Source: Erodium maritimum (lineage: Eukaryota; Streptophyta; Magnoliopsida; Geraniales; Geraniaceae). Taken from it: a DNA stretch of 64,000 nucleotides. Positions 45,206 through 56,663 of this stretch are shown one piece after another. The position numbers were made by a program, and so were the translations under genes. The notes under the pieces were generated by a model that saw nothing but the letters and a program-made list of their open reading frames with translations, ran no database searches and was not told the DNA's origin. Location of the stretch: contig OY997588.1 in NCBI GenBank assembly GCA_963921825.1, positions 134,075,203 through 134,139,202 on the forward strand, in the 5' to 3' direction. Positions within the stretch are counted from its first letter, which is position 1. Each line of letters starts with the position of its first letter.

Positions 45206-45828
45206 ATTATTATTTAGGGTTTTTTGATGTGGTCCCAAGGGTTATGACAATGTGTATTATTTTGTGGGAAAGATTCTGAATGTTGGCACAAGTGGTGCCC
45301 TTTTGTCTAGGTAGATGGAACCTTTATGGTTCCTTCAAGACTCCAACAATATTCCACCAACTATGCTTAGGTTATTTTATGCTTTGTGTGTACTGAATGG
45401 ATTTCATCTGAATTTATGTACTGAATTTTATCATGAATTTGAACTTCATTTCAAGTGTATGTGCCTTTACTGTTCAGTACAATGGATGTCTACAGGAAAT
45501 TCATGCAAGAACTTGCATCAAACAGATGCACAATTGTGCATTACACAGATGCACAATTTTGCAGCAGTTTGATGCCCAATTTTGCATCAATCTGCTGCAC
45601 AATTATGCAACAAAAGTAACATCATTTTGCAGTAGTTTGATGCCCAATTTTGCATCAATCTGCTGCAGAATTTGACCTTCTACTTATGCAGCAAACTTAT
45701 GAACACACAAACACACATGAGACTACAGAAATTTACATGAGCCTCATTTTGTGACAATTCAATTCAAATTTACATACACAATTCAAATTTACAAACTTTG
45801 TGACAATTAGTAATGCAACACATGAGCC
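45206..45828. repeat. Intergenic spacer of the MULE with repeated TGCATCAATCTGCTGCA units
   Basis: Between the two convergent MULE genes, a unit of about 70 bp (GTTTGATGCCCAATTTTGCA, then TCAATCTGCTGCA) occurs twice (about 45567-45602 and 45636-45668), with further partial copies from 45500. It contains both genes' 3' UTRs; no other gene is seen. Confidence 0.6.
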
Positions 45829-46527
45829 TCATTTCATTGATTTAACCAAACTTTTGTACTTATAGGCTACACAAATGCATATTACCATACATAAACAGTT
45901 AACAATAATTTTTTTCCATTTCATCTTCTTCTCCAATTCAACTACCTCCTTCTCAATTGTTGCATTCTTCCTTTCCAACTCAACTTTTTCAGTAAGGAGT
46001 CCAACAATCTCCAGCTCTAGCTCTTCAATACATGCATTCTTTCCTCGAATTTCCATTTCCAGTCTTGTGTTTTTTCTTGACATTTCACCTAAATCCTTAT
46101 GTAGCTTCAAATTCTCTTCATCCAAGCTCCTGATAGTTCCCTCCATTGCACTGATTCGTGCATACAAACCAGGCAACAACACCCTCCCAGCATCACAAGT
46201 TGGAGCATCAATCCACTTGAAAAATTTGCATTTTTGGGAACTCTGAAATTGAAAACCAAATCTTGTTCATACACAGTTTCTACAGCCCCAATTTCCATAT
46301 GAGAAATAACCAAGACATATACGAAAATTTAGAAACCCTAGAAATCAATTTTAGGTCATCTGAGTTTTAAACCTTACCTGGTACCTCGCGCATCCGGAAA
46401 ATCTCCTACCAGGGTTGTCCATGGTCTTCGACGTCTTTATCGGAGCTGGGAGACCACAATAGGAACGCTTGACATCGTCTTCTCCCTCTGACTTCGAGCA
46501 GCTACCACTCACCACTGACCCACCCAT
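45829..46527 (-). CDS. GRF zinc-finger / coiled-coil / transmembrane protein carried by the MULE
   Basis: Two minus-strand exons, 46527-46378 and 46242-45829, join to 187 residues without any break. Residues about 24-63 form a GRF zinc finger: YCGLPAPIKTSKT, NPGRRFSGC, then KCKFFKWIDAPTC after the intron. A long charged coiled coil follows (about residues 75-160, ISAMEGTIRSLDEEN through VVELEKKMKWKK), then a hydrophobic segment (IIVNCLCMVICICVAY) and a short basic tail, so a tail-anchored membrane protein is likely. Many plant genomes encode such small GRF proteins of unknown function; GRF fingers in other proteins bind single-stranded nucleic acid. Odd: Ser stands where the first zinc ligand (CxCG) is usual, giving SYCG. 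It lies inside the MULE, convergent to the transposase, in the position of mudrB, but has no mudrB similarity that I recognise. Confidence 0.85.
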
Positions 46528-46929
46528 CGTCTTCTCCTTCTGCGTAGCTCGTGAGTGAATGCTTCTTTAGGTTGAAGAAAGGAAACAGGGGCATTTTGGC
46601 CATATTTTGAAAGTTGCTCGGCCATGTGCGCATCACGTGAGCATTTCTGTCACGGCAGCCTAACGGAATGGGCTATTTGTTATATTTCGGTAACAATTGA
46701 GTAGGTATCGGTTCAAAAAATAGTTCGGGGTAGGTATCGGTTAATCGTGTAAAGTATGGGGTAGGTATTTGTAGTTTACCCTTGATTGAATGAAGCGTAA
46801 ACTTTCCTAAAAAATGATAGACAAGGTTAGACACGTCACCTTGAAGTTGATGCCGACACAACTGGAGTACAAAGTTACATCCCGAACAAATTCTTGACAT
46901 ACAGTTCTTCAAGATGCAATTATCACAAA

Positions 46930-49330
46930 CATTTGTTCTTTCCTTTTTCTTTTGAAAATAGCTTCATTGGTAAAATAGAAAATTACACAACATGAGCGTT
47001 ACATCCACCAACCGTCGTTGGAAAGTCCAACAACGATTTGTGCGATAAATTGCTCTCAACTCTCGGGTTTGATATCCCCGGAACGAACATAGACACATCG
47101 AACAAAATTGCGACAAAGCGCCTAAAGACCAAACCAAACATCCTACTACAATCTAGCGTTCCTATGCGGTAAACAAACACTCCGGTAGGCCCTAAGTGCG
47201 AAGTAGTCTGAGGCTGAGACAGCTGTTGGGGGCAGTTTGAGTGTGCCAAAGCTTTGGGCTTGAACCACGAACAAATGGCAGCGGATGTTCGGACTTGGCT
47301 TTCAACGCCCGATTCGCCGAATAGGAGGACCGTCCGTGCATGCCACCAGAGGCAGCGACCACCTCTATCGGTGAAACGCCTTAGAAGGACGACCGAGTCC
47401 TTGACGGCAAAACTCCGGCAGGGGGAACCTATGAAAAACAGAGACATAAAACTAAACGGAAACAAGATAAACTAGATATGGCCGTCCCGATAAGACCGCT
47501 GGGTGGACCGACAATGCTAACGGTCGCTGATGCCAGAGCGCCGATAAATATGGGGGGTCAGAAATAGTCGGTTCCCAACCAAAACCAGATCTGGAGGCGA
47601 CAGATCTAGCAGAGGCAAGGGCGGTGGCAGCTGATGTGGACATAAATTGCATCGATTCTAGATGTTTTTAGCCCACATTCTTGAGCATTTTAGTCCCGGG
47701 ATTGTATAATTTAGACCACTTTTCTCTCGTTACTCGTATTGTGTCCCTCATTATGTTTTATAGGTGATTTGATCGAAAAAAGGCTAAAATAGAGGAAAAT
47801 CCGGTTTTAGGAGTTTTGGAAGTTGGTTGATCTTGCGAACGGCATAACTTCTTCATACAAACTCCGATTGCCTTGAATTTTATGTCAAATCGAAGGGAAT
47901 TCAGATATATAAAACTTTTGTCAAGGGCCCAAGACCATCCAAAACTCTCTGCTCCACCACGGAGCCGTGACATGTTCCGTGACGGGTCCCACTATGGAGC
48001 CGTGACGAAGATCGAAAAGGCCAAAAACTCTCTGATCCATCATGGATCCGTGACATGGTCCGTGACGGGTCCCATCAAGGAGTCGTGACGTGCGCGCAGA
48101 CTGGGTTCTCTAATTCGTTTCAGATTCGATTTTTACCCTACCCAAAATTCAGCCTTCCAATAGAGGTATCTTGTATTTTTGAGAGCTAAGAAGAGAGGAG
48201 AGTTGAGAGCAAGCTTGAGGAGAGGATTTACACTTGAAGAACATCATTGTAATCAAATATTGAGTATTGTATTTCTCTACTTTGGTCAATTATGAAGCTT
48301 TGTTTATGTTCATCAATGGTGTCTTCTTCTTCCTTGCTCATGAGTAACTAAAACCCCATAATCTAGGGTTATGGGGGATTAGAGATTTGTTTTTCAAGGT
48401 GTTGATTGTATGAATGAGGATTGTGTAGAATGATTTGATTTAGGGTTTGTATTTGATTTAAGCTTAATGCTCTATCTCTCGGGTAGGCCTGATAGAAGGT
48501 GGGAATTGCAATCTGACACTCGTAAGAGGTGGGTTGCAATTAGGTCAGAAATCTTATACAAATTGGGTTTAAATCTAGACTAGTGATAGCTAGGTTAACA
48601 CGATTGCAATAACCATAGGGTTTAAACCAAAAGTTAGAAATTATCAAGGAACGTAATGCTTTGGGTCTCCCTACATCCTGATTCGTGAGAGCTGGGTGGT
48701 TAGACTCCATTAGGGTCCGAAACAACGTGAGGAGTTAGGACTAGTTTGAGAGATAATTCGTTGCCCCTAAAATCAGAACAACTTCACAATGTTCCGGAAA
48801 GTTGGGAGGAACGGCGAAGCTGGCTGCCTCCGGCGACGGAAATCTGACAGGTTTGGGGGTAGTAGAACCTGTCGGCGCCGGCGAGCCACCGGATCTGGAG
48901 GGGACAAATCCAGCAGCTGGCGGTCCGGCGACTATGGGCAACACGCAGGCGGAAGGGGGGGAGATGGCGGCGGCGCGACGAAGGGGGAGATCGTCTTGTC
49001 CGGCTAGCTCGTCGTGGCTCCGGTAGGAGGAATGAGGAGGGGGAGCCAAGTGCCTTGATGCAGATGCGGCCAGCGAGATGAGATGAAGCTCCGTAAACGA
49101 TGTGGAAGGGAGACCCGTGGCCGGTGTTGGCTGACTGGCCGGAGGGAGGCCAGCGAGTTGAGCCATGGCGGCACGAGACGCGAGTGACGAAAGAGTTGTG
49201 GGCTGCACCGGGAGGCGAGGAGCGCTGTTGGCCGGATGGCTTTTGGCTGGAGGTGGCCAAAGGGAACAACGCAGCTTTTGTGACTAGAGTCACAACTATT
49301 GCCAGCGGCGGCGTCAGAATTTTTTTTTCC
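46930..49330 (-). mobile_element. Short non-LTR retroelement-like sequence, interrupted
   Basis: Two GC-rich blocks, 48789-49330 and 46930-47634, look on the minus strand like the front and rear of one family-1-like element (CCAGATCTGG-type motifs, a rear end near TTTTACCAATGAAGCTATTTTC). They are separated by AT-rich LTR-like DNA at 47635-48788. No target duplication was found. Overlapping frames on both strands (for example 46983-47465 and 48784-49377) have no recognised domain. Confidence 0.4.
47635..48788. mobile_element. Possible solo LTR (TGTG...CACA) with internal GTGAC repeats
   Basis: The block begins TGTGGACATAAATTGC and ends AACTTCACA, matching TG...CA LTR ends. It splits an apparently continuous GC-rich element. 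It includes a poly(A)-leader-like region (48180-48330) and two copies of an 82-bp unit containing CCGTGACGGGTCCCA (47940 and 48022). The flanking five bases do not match (GCTGA and ATGTT), so the call is tentative. Confidence 0.4.
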
Positions 49331-49701
49331 TTTAATTGGTATACTAGATCGTCGAGTAAATAATTTGGGTCTAACAAATTTTTATTGGTGTAATCGATTC
49401 AAATAAATAAATTTCATGTCCATCACGCCAAAAAAACATGGTTTGAGAATTCAAAAGTAAAACTGGTCAATGGTTTTTTTTAATATATAAATAGGGTGTA
49501 CAGAAATGTCACGCCATAATGTACAGAATAAATCAATGTACCTAACTTTCCCCATATCTATAATTTTTCTATCACAATCACAACATATTACTTAAACACG
49601 TTGAATGAATAGAAAAGAAAAGTTGATCTCTGACGGTAGTTTATTTTTGGTTGAAAGGACTGACGATTGTATCTCATCCTCATTATCCCTTCATTCTATG
49701 A
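49331..49701. other. 3' flank of HMGR
   Basis: AT-rich sequence with no gene recognised; it should contain the HMGR 3' UTR and poly(A) site on the minus strand. Confidence 0.5.
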
Positions 49702-51953
49702 CTATGAGGCAGCAACGGTAACACCTTTGTTTGCTCTATTATATTTCATGTGGCTCTTCACTAGCTGCCCAGCTGCCAGTGCCGACATCAGCGACAGCTC
49801 ACCGGCGAGAACAGATCCGGCAACGACCGTCGCCAGCAGCCGCGCATTCGATCCCGGTGCTTCTCTGCAAGCTCCCTTCACCCCCAGCAGGTTCAAGCAT
49901 GCCGACTGCGACGCCAGTTGTGTCCCGCCTCCAACTGTACCAACCTGGAACAACGTAATATGAATCTTCCTACCAACTACAAATACTATTATTACTAGTG
50001 AGGATGTCATGTAGTGAAAGTCAATTACCTCTATACAAGGCATTGTGACAGAGACGTGAAGGTCCTGCCCGTTGTTGACAGCTTCCATCATCGTGATACA
50101 GTGAGAGCTCTCGATGTTTTGAGCCGGATCTTGGCCCGTGGCTATGAAGACGGCACTGACTATGTTGCTGGCGTGGGCGTTGAACCCTCCTAGAGCTCCG
50201 GCCATAGCAGAGCCCACAAGGTTCTTCAGCATGTTGAGCTCCACCAACGCCTCTACGCTGGTCTTCAGGACCTTCTTCACCACATCACCTTTGATTGTGG
50301 CCTCACAAACCACGGACTTGCCTCGTCCTTCTATCCAATTCACCGCCGCAGGTTTCTTGTCCGAGCAAAAATTCCCTGCTCAACACAAAAACTTATGCAT
50401 TCAGATTCAATTCAATCTGTAATTACATAGTGCAATATGAAGAGTCAGTGTTCCAAAAATCCTGACCAGGTCCTATCTATGTTTTATTTCTTTGTTGGTC
50501 GACCCAATTAATTCCTGATTAATTCCAATTAATCCCTCAAAGATCCGACTGTGCAATATATAGAGTCAGTGTTCCAAAAATCCCGGCCAGGTCCTATCTA
50601 TGTTTTATTTCTTTGTTGACCGACCCAGTTAATTCCTGATTAATTACTATTAATCCCCAAAAGATCCGGCTGTCGTATTAAGGCCTAGCGATTTTTAGAA
50701 CCTTGTGAATATCTTACCGGAGATGCCGATGACATCCATGTCAGGGAAATCATTCTGGAGGAAATCGAGAACATTTTGGACACCCTTGGAGACCATGTTC
50801 ATCCCCATGGCATCGCCGGTGCTGCAAGTAAACCTCAGGTAAAGATTCTTCCCGGCGATGGCGCATTTTATCTTTTGCAGCCTCGCGAATCTGCTGGACC
50901 TGTAATCAACCGAACACATGATCTTAAGTCTCGCTTAAAACACATATCACAGTTCTCTTATATAAGCCAATAGTTAAAACAAGCGTACCTGTTGAAAGCT
51001 GTAGACACGGCATCAAAATTGGCGGCATTCTCTAAGAAGAGCTTTAGTTCCGCCGCCCTCTTGGCGGTGGCGAAACGGACAACAGGCGCCCTCGTCATGC
51101 CGTCTGCCAGGACCACGCTGGTGGCGCCGCCCGACAACGAGATGGCCTTGCAGCCTCTGTTTGTGCTCGCAACCAAACACCCCTCGGTTGTTGCCATCGG
51201 AACAGAGTACTCCCTCCCGTCGAGCACCAACGGACCGGCAATTCCCACCGGAATCTGAACATACCCAACCGGCATCTCGCAGCACTGTCCGAGAATAGAC
51301 TCGTAATCCAACCCCTCCAGCGGAAGTCCGGCCAGCGACTTTCCGGTGATCCGCTGTAGCGCCTCCCGCCGTACCGCCGCCGCACGCTTGCAGTCGCCGA
51401 GCTTCGTCTCGAGGGAGTACGAAGGGATGGTCCCCTCCACCACGGATTTGATCACCTCCTCGTCGTCATCGCTGATCGGATTCGTGGACGGGACCGAATC
51501 CACCAATTTCGGTTTCACGGCGGCGATCGGAGAAATTGGGGGAAGGGGACAGTCGAGGGCGGCGGCGCAGGGGAGATTTCGGGTGTCCTCCTTGATGATG
51601 AGCGCGTCGTCCTCTTCGATCCATACGTCGGGCAGAGGTCGGAGAAACAAAGAGTGGACGAAATCGATGCCGAAGAAGACCGAGGAGACGAAGAGCGCGA
51701 CGATGGCGGAGATTTCGGAGGCGGTGAGGACGTGGAGGGGAGTGGAGGTTCGGATCTTCTCGCGCCACCGTCCGATCAGATAGGAGAGGACGGAGAAGAA
51801 GAGGGTGAAGAAGAGCGCGTTGGTCAAGTACAACGGGACCCACGCTTTAGCGGTGGCCTCTTCCGCCAGAACTGTCTTTTGCTTCGCCGAACCAAAAGGA
51901 TCACCGCCGGTGACGGAGGCGGTGGAGTTAGAAATTCTCCGGCGGTTGTCCAT
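49702..51953 (-). CDS. HMGR: 3-hydroxy-3-methylglutaryl-CoA reductase
   Basis: Four exons on the minus strand: 51953-50989, 50899-50718, 50375-50029, 49944-49702 (TAG), the usual plant HMGR layout, giving 578 residues. HMGR reduces HMG-CoA to mevalonate with NADPH, the committed step of cytosolic isoprenoid synthesis, and sits in the ER membrane. Visible: two membrane segments (about 41-60 and 82-102), an acidic linker (EEDD, SDDDEE), the substrate motif [12 protein letters not shown] (226-237), TTEG with catalytic Glu257, the cofactor motif DAMGMNM (351-357), the DKK lysine near 390, GTVGGGT, and catalytic His563 in KSHMKYN. The start follows the family N-terminus MDNRRR. Small oddity: MPCIE where MPSIE is usual. 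Intron 2 contains a 121-bp direct duplication. Confidence 0.97.
50430..50672. repeat. Tandem duplication, 121-bp period, in HMGR intron 2
   Basis: The sequence starting TGCAATATGAAGAGTCAGTG (50430) is repeated at 50551 (TGCAATATATAGAGTCAGTG) and stays parallel through GGTCCTATCTATGTTTTATT, CCTGATTAATT and AGATCCG, with roughly one mismatch in ten. The motif GTGTTCCAAAAATC and an inverse-like GATTTTTAGAAC near 50690 hint at a duplicated hAT-type MITE. Confidence 0.85.
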
Positions 51954-52031
51954 TTTTGGTCCGACGGCCAAGGACAGAGTAGCGAATAGTTGGTGGTATT
52001 TGGGGGTGGGATATGAATTTGGAGGAGGGCG

Positions 52032-52039
52032 TATATATA
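52032..52039 (-). promoter_or_regulatory. TATA box for HMGR
   Basis: The minus strand reads TATATATA 79 bases upstream of the ATG at 51953, consistent with a 5' UTR of about 45-50 bases. The upstream DNA to about 52540 has no recognised gene and would hold the HMGR promoter. Confidence 0.6.
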
Positions 52040-52549
52040 GGGTTGATGGAGGCACGTGCTGATTGAGAGAGGCCCGTGCTGAGTTGGTTCCGCTCAATAT
52101 AGTACCAATTGTTGTCTGTTTCTCAGAAACTGAGTTGTGTCGCTTGGAAGTGCAGTGCTTCTGTTCTGTGTCGTTTTGCATCTCAGCATTACGTTTACCT
52201 CTTTTTTTTTTCAACTTGGATTTACGCATTTGACCAGTCAATTGTCTGGCTCTCCCAGGGATATTTCGGTAAATCTGCTAGCAGACAACTATTATGTTTA
52301 AATGATTTTCTCCTGAAGACAAATAACAAGGAAAGGGAGAGGTTTATTAAAGAATCAAATTTGAAGATTTATTTGCTATCATCTTATTCAAGGTGGAGAG
52401 CATAAGACTTTGTGTAGCTATATGTTTATTATAAAATTAAGATTTTATATTTATATTGTGAACTTGTTCCACCATGTGATTTCACCAAAACTAATCCATG
52501 TCGTTTCTAGAATTTTCATTGAGGATTGTATATCCATGATATCTTAGTG

Positions 52550-52715
52550 TCCATACGGGTTAGTCGGGTGGTGAATACCTCGCATCTCACTTATGTTCGA
52601 AGTCATGGGTTCGAATGTCGGTGGGTACACTTATTTGGGAATAAATGTGACTGATGGGTGGTGGGTTAAATTAAGCTAAAATGAGATTTTCCTTAGTTTC
52701 TTTTTCTTTTAGAAA
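52550..52715 (+). repeat. tRNA-derived SINE
   Basis: An A-box TTAGTCGGGTGG (about 52559-52570) and a B-box GGGTTCGAATGTC (about 52607-52619) lie at SINE spacing, followed by a body and a T/C-rich end near 52700. No target duplication was confirmed. It lies upstream of HMGR. Confidence 0.6.
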
Positions 52716-53420
52716 TAATAATATCTTTTGTTTTTTATACTTCTCTTTTTAAAAGCTTAATTAAGCATAAAATGGTCAACTACCTCAAAAAGAAAAAAGT
52801 ATAAATGGTCAACAATAATACCTGGATTAGGTAGATATAACAAACCATACAAGAGTTTAGATGATTTAACAATGAGAAACCTGCCCATAGTTTATTATAT
52901 CCTGTGATATTAGAAAACAAAAGCCAAGTATTAAACTTTTGATGTAATAAATACAGTCCTTTTATTCATGTTCTTTTTCCCTATTTCCATAAAAAAAAAA
53001 GTTAAGACTTGGCACGACGAGGTTCATTAATTGGGAAGAAAGACCGTGGACCGATAAATAAAGATTGACAATCTCTGATTGGAGCAATTCATGACCCTCA
53101 CCCACCGTTGACGTTGTTCTAATGTGACTTGTCACCTGAGACGAGTTCTCACGACCAAAACAAGTCGCCACCATTGGTTCACTGGGGTTGGAACCTTCCC
53201 GTTCAGCTGGGCAAGGCATAGAGTTGTCTTTAGCCGGAGTAGTCGTATTACGACCCTGTTTTTGCACCGAAGTTGTAGCAGGTACGTTTGGACCATGATC
53301 GTGTTTTGTAGAGGAACCCTTTCCCTTGTTGACTGTAGGGCGTCGCGTAAAGCCACCCCTTCCCCTCTTGATTTCCTCTTCCTTAACAACAATTGAACAT
53401 TACTTCTTGTAAATCGACAC
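52716..53420. other. Unclassified DNA with minus-strand frames
   Basis: AT-rich to about 53000, then a moderate-GC stretch with overlapping frames (52962-53267 and 53132-53392, minus). They could be the decayed tail of a LINE ORF1, but no motif is clear enough to claim it. Confidence 0.35.
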
Positions 53421-53424
53421 CAAT

Positions 53425-54580
53425 ACCAAACATAAGGAAGAGAACGAGAGAGGTTTCGCCGCCGCCCACTCTCCCTTTCCTCTTCGCCGGCTTCGATCTC
53501 GGCTCCGGCCTTGGTCGAGGCCGGCGAGGATCTCTCCTCCTTGCCTCGACTTAGCCTCCCCCCTTGCTTCTTCCTTCCTCCTCTCCTCTTTCCCCACCGC
53601 CTACGGCCGAAACTCGACAGATCTAGGTGACCTGAGCTCTTCCTCTTTCTCGTTCGTGGATCCAGCGCGCTCGAAGTTCGGCCATGTCGTGCTCTCTTCC
53701 TCCCCGACCAGCTCCTCAGTCTCCAACTCCGGCCTCTGTAAGTCCTCTTTTCCCAAGTTAATTTTGGGGCCCCGCCGCCGATGGGTTGCCGGCCGCGGGG
53801 TGGTTCACCAGATCTTTTTGGTTGTAGGCTTGGGGGAGTTTTTTGGGGGATTTTTGGAGTTTAGGGTCTGGTTGTGGTGAGATCTACACCACTCCTCGTC
53901 TTGCGGTGGTGTTGGCCATCCTCGAGGACATATCTGGCTAGGGGAGGCCACAATCGTCCTTTTTCCTCTCTTCAGCTAGGCCTTTCATGGTGAGTCCGAA
54001 CTCGGGGCCATTCCCCCTTCTCCTATTCGTTCTCCAGCGACGGGTTAAGGTTCTGATGGTCACTACTCCCCTTAACGGTTGCTCCGTGGTGCTGACCATG
54101 GGCGAGTTCCTTCGGAACTGAGCAGTGTTCGGAGGCTGTGTTAGGCTTGGGATTGTAGGAGGGACTTCCACTGTGGGGATTGTTTCTTCGTCTTGGTTGC
54201 ACTGGAGCCCGGAGGTGCGGTTCTTACTTTTGCGGTTCGGTGGGTTCGGTTGACCTTTCTGTGCTTGTTTTAGCTTGTTTTTTTCTTCTTCTTTTTACTG
54301 GTTGTGGCTTTTGTCTTGCTGGGTTGTATTTGGTTGTTCTTCAAGTGTGTCAATTAGGGTTATAGACCTGATAGTTTAAGAAGCTTAGTTTGTTTAAGCT
54401 TTTAGTTCACTTCTTGGTAGAATTTGTGGGTTTAAGACCTGAAGTTGTTGCTGGTTCTGGTTTGGGTGTCATAACGACATGCATGTGTCTGTGTACTTGT
54501 GGGTTATTCCCATGGCCTTATTTTCAGTTTGAAAATTTGGACCTCAATAAAACTTTGTTGATCAAAATAAAACTTATCAA
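53425..54580 (+). mobile_element. Short non-LTR retroelement-like sequence (family 1)
   Basis: A GC-rich front half (GCCGCCGCCCACTCTCCC, GGTCGAGGCCGGCGAGG) is followed by T/G-rich sequence and an end reading CAATAAAACTTTGTTGATCAAAATAAAA, matching the other family-1 ends. No target duplication was found. Borders are approximate. Confidence 0.55.
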
Positions 54581-56648
54581 ATGACTTAGACCCAAAAGGG
54601 TGTTGGGGATTCTCTTTATATATGGAAGGAAGTCAATGATGGGTTTGTTAGAGATTGAAACCAACCACTCCTACTCTCAATTATGCAATGAATTTGTAAT
54701 TATGTAATTGATGTCTCCTTTTAACGTGTAAACAAGGAATTTATGTTGTCTCTAAAGGGATATCACAATAGTTAAACTTCAACCTTTCATATGAGAGGTT
54801 TTGATTCGACGATGGGATAGGTATACACTTTGTTGTGCTGTTGGAGTCTATATATTCGTGTGCCTCGTGCAACTGACGAAGTTTGTATTTTCTTATTTAT
54901 CACGTGTATTTTCATAAGATGTATGTATGTCTTTAGTTGATATATATAATTTAGCATTACTTTTGCTAGTTATTTTTTAAAAATGATTAGATGAGTAGGC
55001 ATAATGTTACCATTGTGTTTATATTTACATTTCAAACTCATGAGGATGAAAATTAAGGGTTTAAGCATTTTTATCAATTAATCATGTAGATTTCCATTGC
55101 AATTTGAGCGTATTTTTTTCTCCAAAAATTAGCAATTCATATCAATTAAATAAATATTGTAAGTAATCTTATTATAGAAAAAGAAAATCAATGCAGGTCA
55201 GATCGAATAAGTATTAACGCATTAGGTGGAGAACCCGAAAATGCGTCAGTGTCAGAATCTGGCAAAACCTTATCTATGCCATGATCGACGATGTTTTTCG
55301 GCCATCTGGGGTTTTCTAGAGGGGCAATATCGTACTTTTGGAGTCCGGCGTTTATTTCTTGTTTTATTTTAGGGTTTTGATATTTCCTTATTCGTATTAG
55401 GACTTTGGGGTTTAGTTTTCTTATTGTATTAGGGCTTTGGGGTTTAGTAATACTACATAAGCACGCGATCTTTGATTGTAAGGCAGATTTTGAAGAATAA
55501 ACATAAAAACGAATTTGACTCAATCTATCTTGTTCGGTATTCAATTGTGAAATAACGAATTAGATAAATAACTTCTCTTTTCGTTACACACTCCACGTCT
55601 ATAACAAAGGTTATCATTCAAATTTCTCATGAGAATCAAAGTTGATTTCTTTTTATATATATATATATATACACATTTTGAGTAGACTGGTAAAATGTCA
55701 AATTTAGAGGCCGAAAATTATTGAATACAAGACACTTAAGGAAATGAAAATATCAATAATAATTACAACTTGCAACTTACAAGTCAAATACAATGTTCCC
55801 ATACAGATCTAATCATAAATTCATAATATATATATATATATAAAGTACCTACTTGTTTATTTAACTTATACATTGAAACTATATACAAATACTTGTTGAG
55901 TTCATGTGTGTGGAAAGGGATCATATGAACAATATTCTGAGTGAGTCTTTCAACAACTTCAATCTGTTATTAATAGAAAATATGGAATATTTGGATACCG
56001 TATCTCCTTGTTAATAACAAATTGCATCCTTCAATATGAATGAAACAAACCTAGAAACATGGCAATATATATTATGTTAATAATATACACATGTACTCTT
56101 CGTAGGCTCACTGCTTAAAATATCACAGTGGACCTTGTTTTTCAAGCCCCTTTTGTCTCATTACCTTTGCATATTTTCACGATATCCCTCTTTATTATAA
56201 CTTTGAGTTACAATTATATCATGTCAATATAGTTCATTTCCAGCTATACAGATATAATGTAGAATGCTTACGTATAATTCATAATTTAAAAATAATTTAT
56301 CAAGAGATCGATCAACTATTTTTTTTATGTTTATTATGTACATGTTTCAATAAGATAACAATTTATTATTGCTGTGAATTTAGATTCTTTAAATATGTAC
56401 TCAGTCAAAATAAACACGTAGTATGAATATAAATCAACATTGCGAGGTATCATTCGATGAATATGGTTGGAGATTTCACATTATCGTGTTTGCTTTCTTA
56501 TGCTTATGGTATTCAACACCTATTATTTATGCAATTCAACTACCAATTAGTCATCTATAAGCACGGCAAACCAACATTTGAAAACTACTAGTCAATGGCA
56601 AGCATTATTGACTTCTTATTAATCAAATGCTTCAGTATACACGTATTA
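54581..56648. other. AT-rich intergenic DNA with a possible LTR fragment
   Basis: Mostly AT-rich, with AT microsatellites at about 55655-55672 and 55828-55843. Between about 55200 and 55560 there is a direct repeat (TATTAGGACTTTGGGGTTTAG and TATTAGGGCTTTGGGGTTTAG) followed by GAAGAATAAACATAAAAACG, which resembles the R-U5 end of a copia-type LTR. No end structure could be proven, and no gene is seen. Confidence 0.4.
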
Positions 56649-56663
56649 ACTTAAACACTCCAA

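Larger units (their letters stand above)
40663..46781 (+). mobile_element. Full-length two-gene Mutator-like element (MULE), 6.1 kb
   Basis: Terminal inverted repeats of 133 bp (40663-40795 and 46649-46781) begin GGGTAAACTACAAATACC and differ, by eye, at a single position. The flanking 9-bp duplication TTGATTGAA is perfect (40654-40662 and 46782-46790). The element holds a MuDR-type transposase gene on the plus strand (41031-45205) and a second gene on the minus strand (45829-46527), convergent, as mudrA and mudrB are in maize MuDR. The nearly identical repeats and perfect duplication imply a recent insertion, although the transposase reading frame is broken twice. Confidence 0.95.

Noticed and set aside
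45500..45670. Possible CRISPR-like repeat from TGCATCAATCTGCTGCA units
   Set aside because: Only two to three irregular units with no uniform spacers in a plant transposon spacer.
51346..51989. Open frames overlapping HMGR exon 1 on the plus and minus strands
   Set aside because: Shadows of the GC-rich HMGR coding exon.
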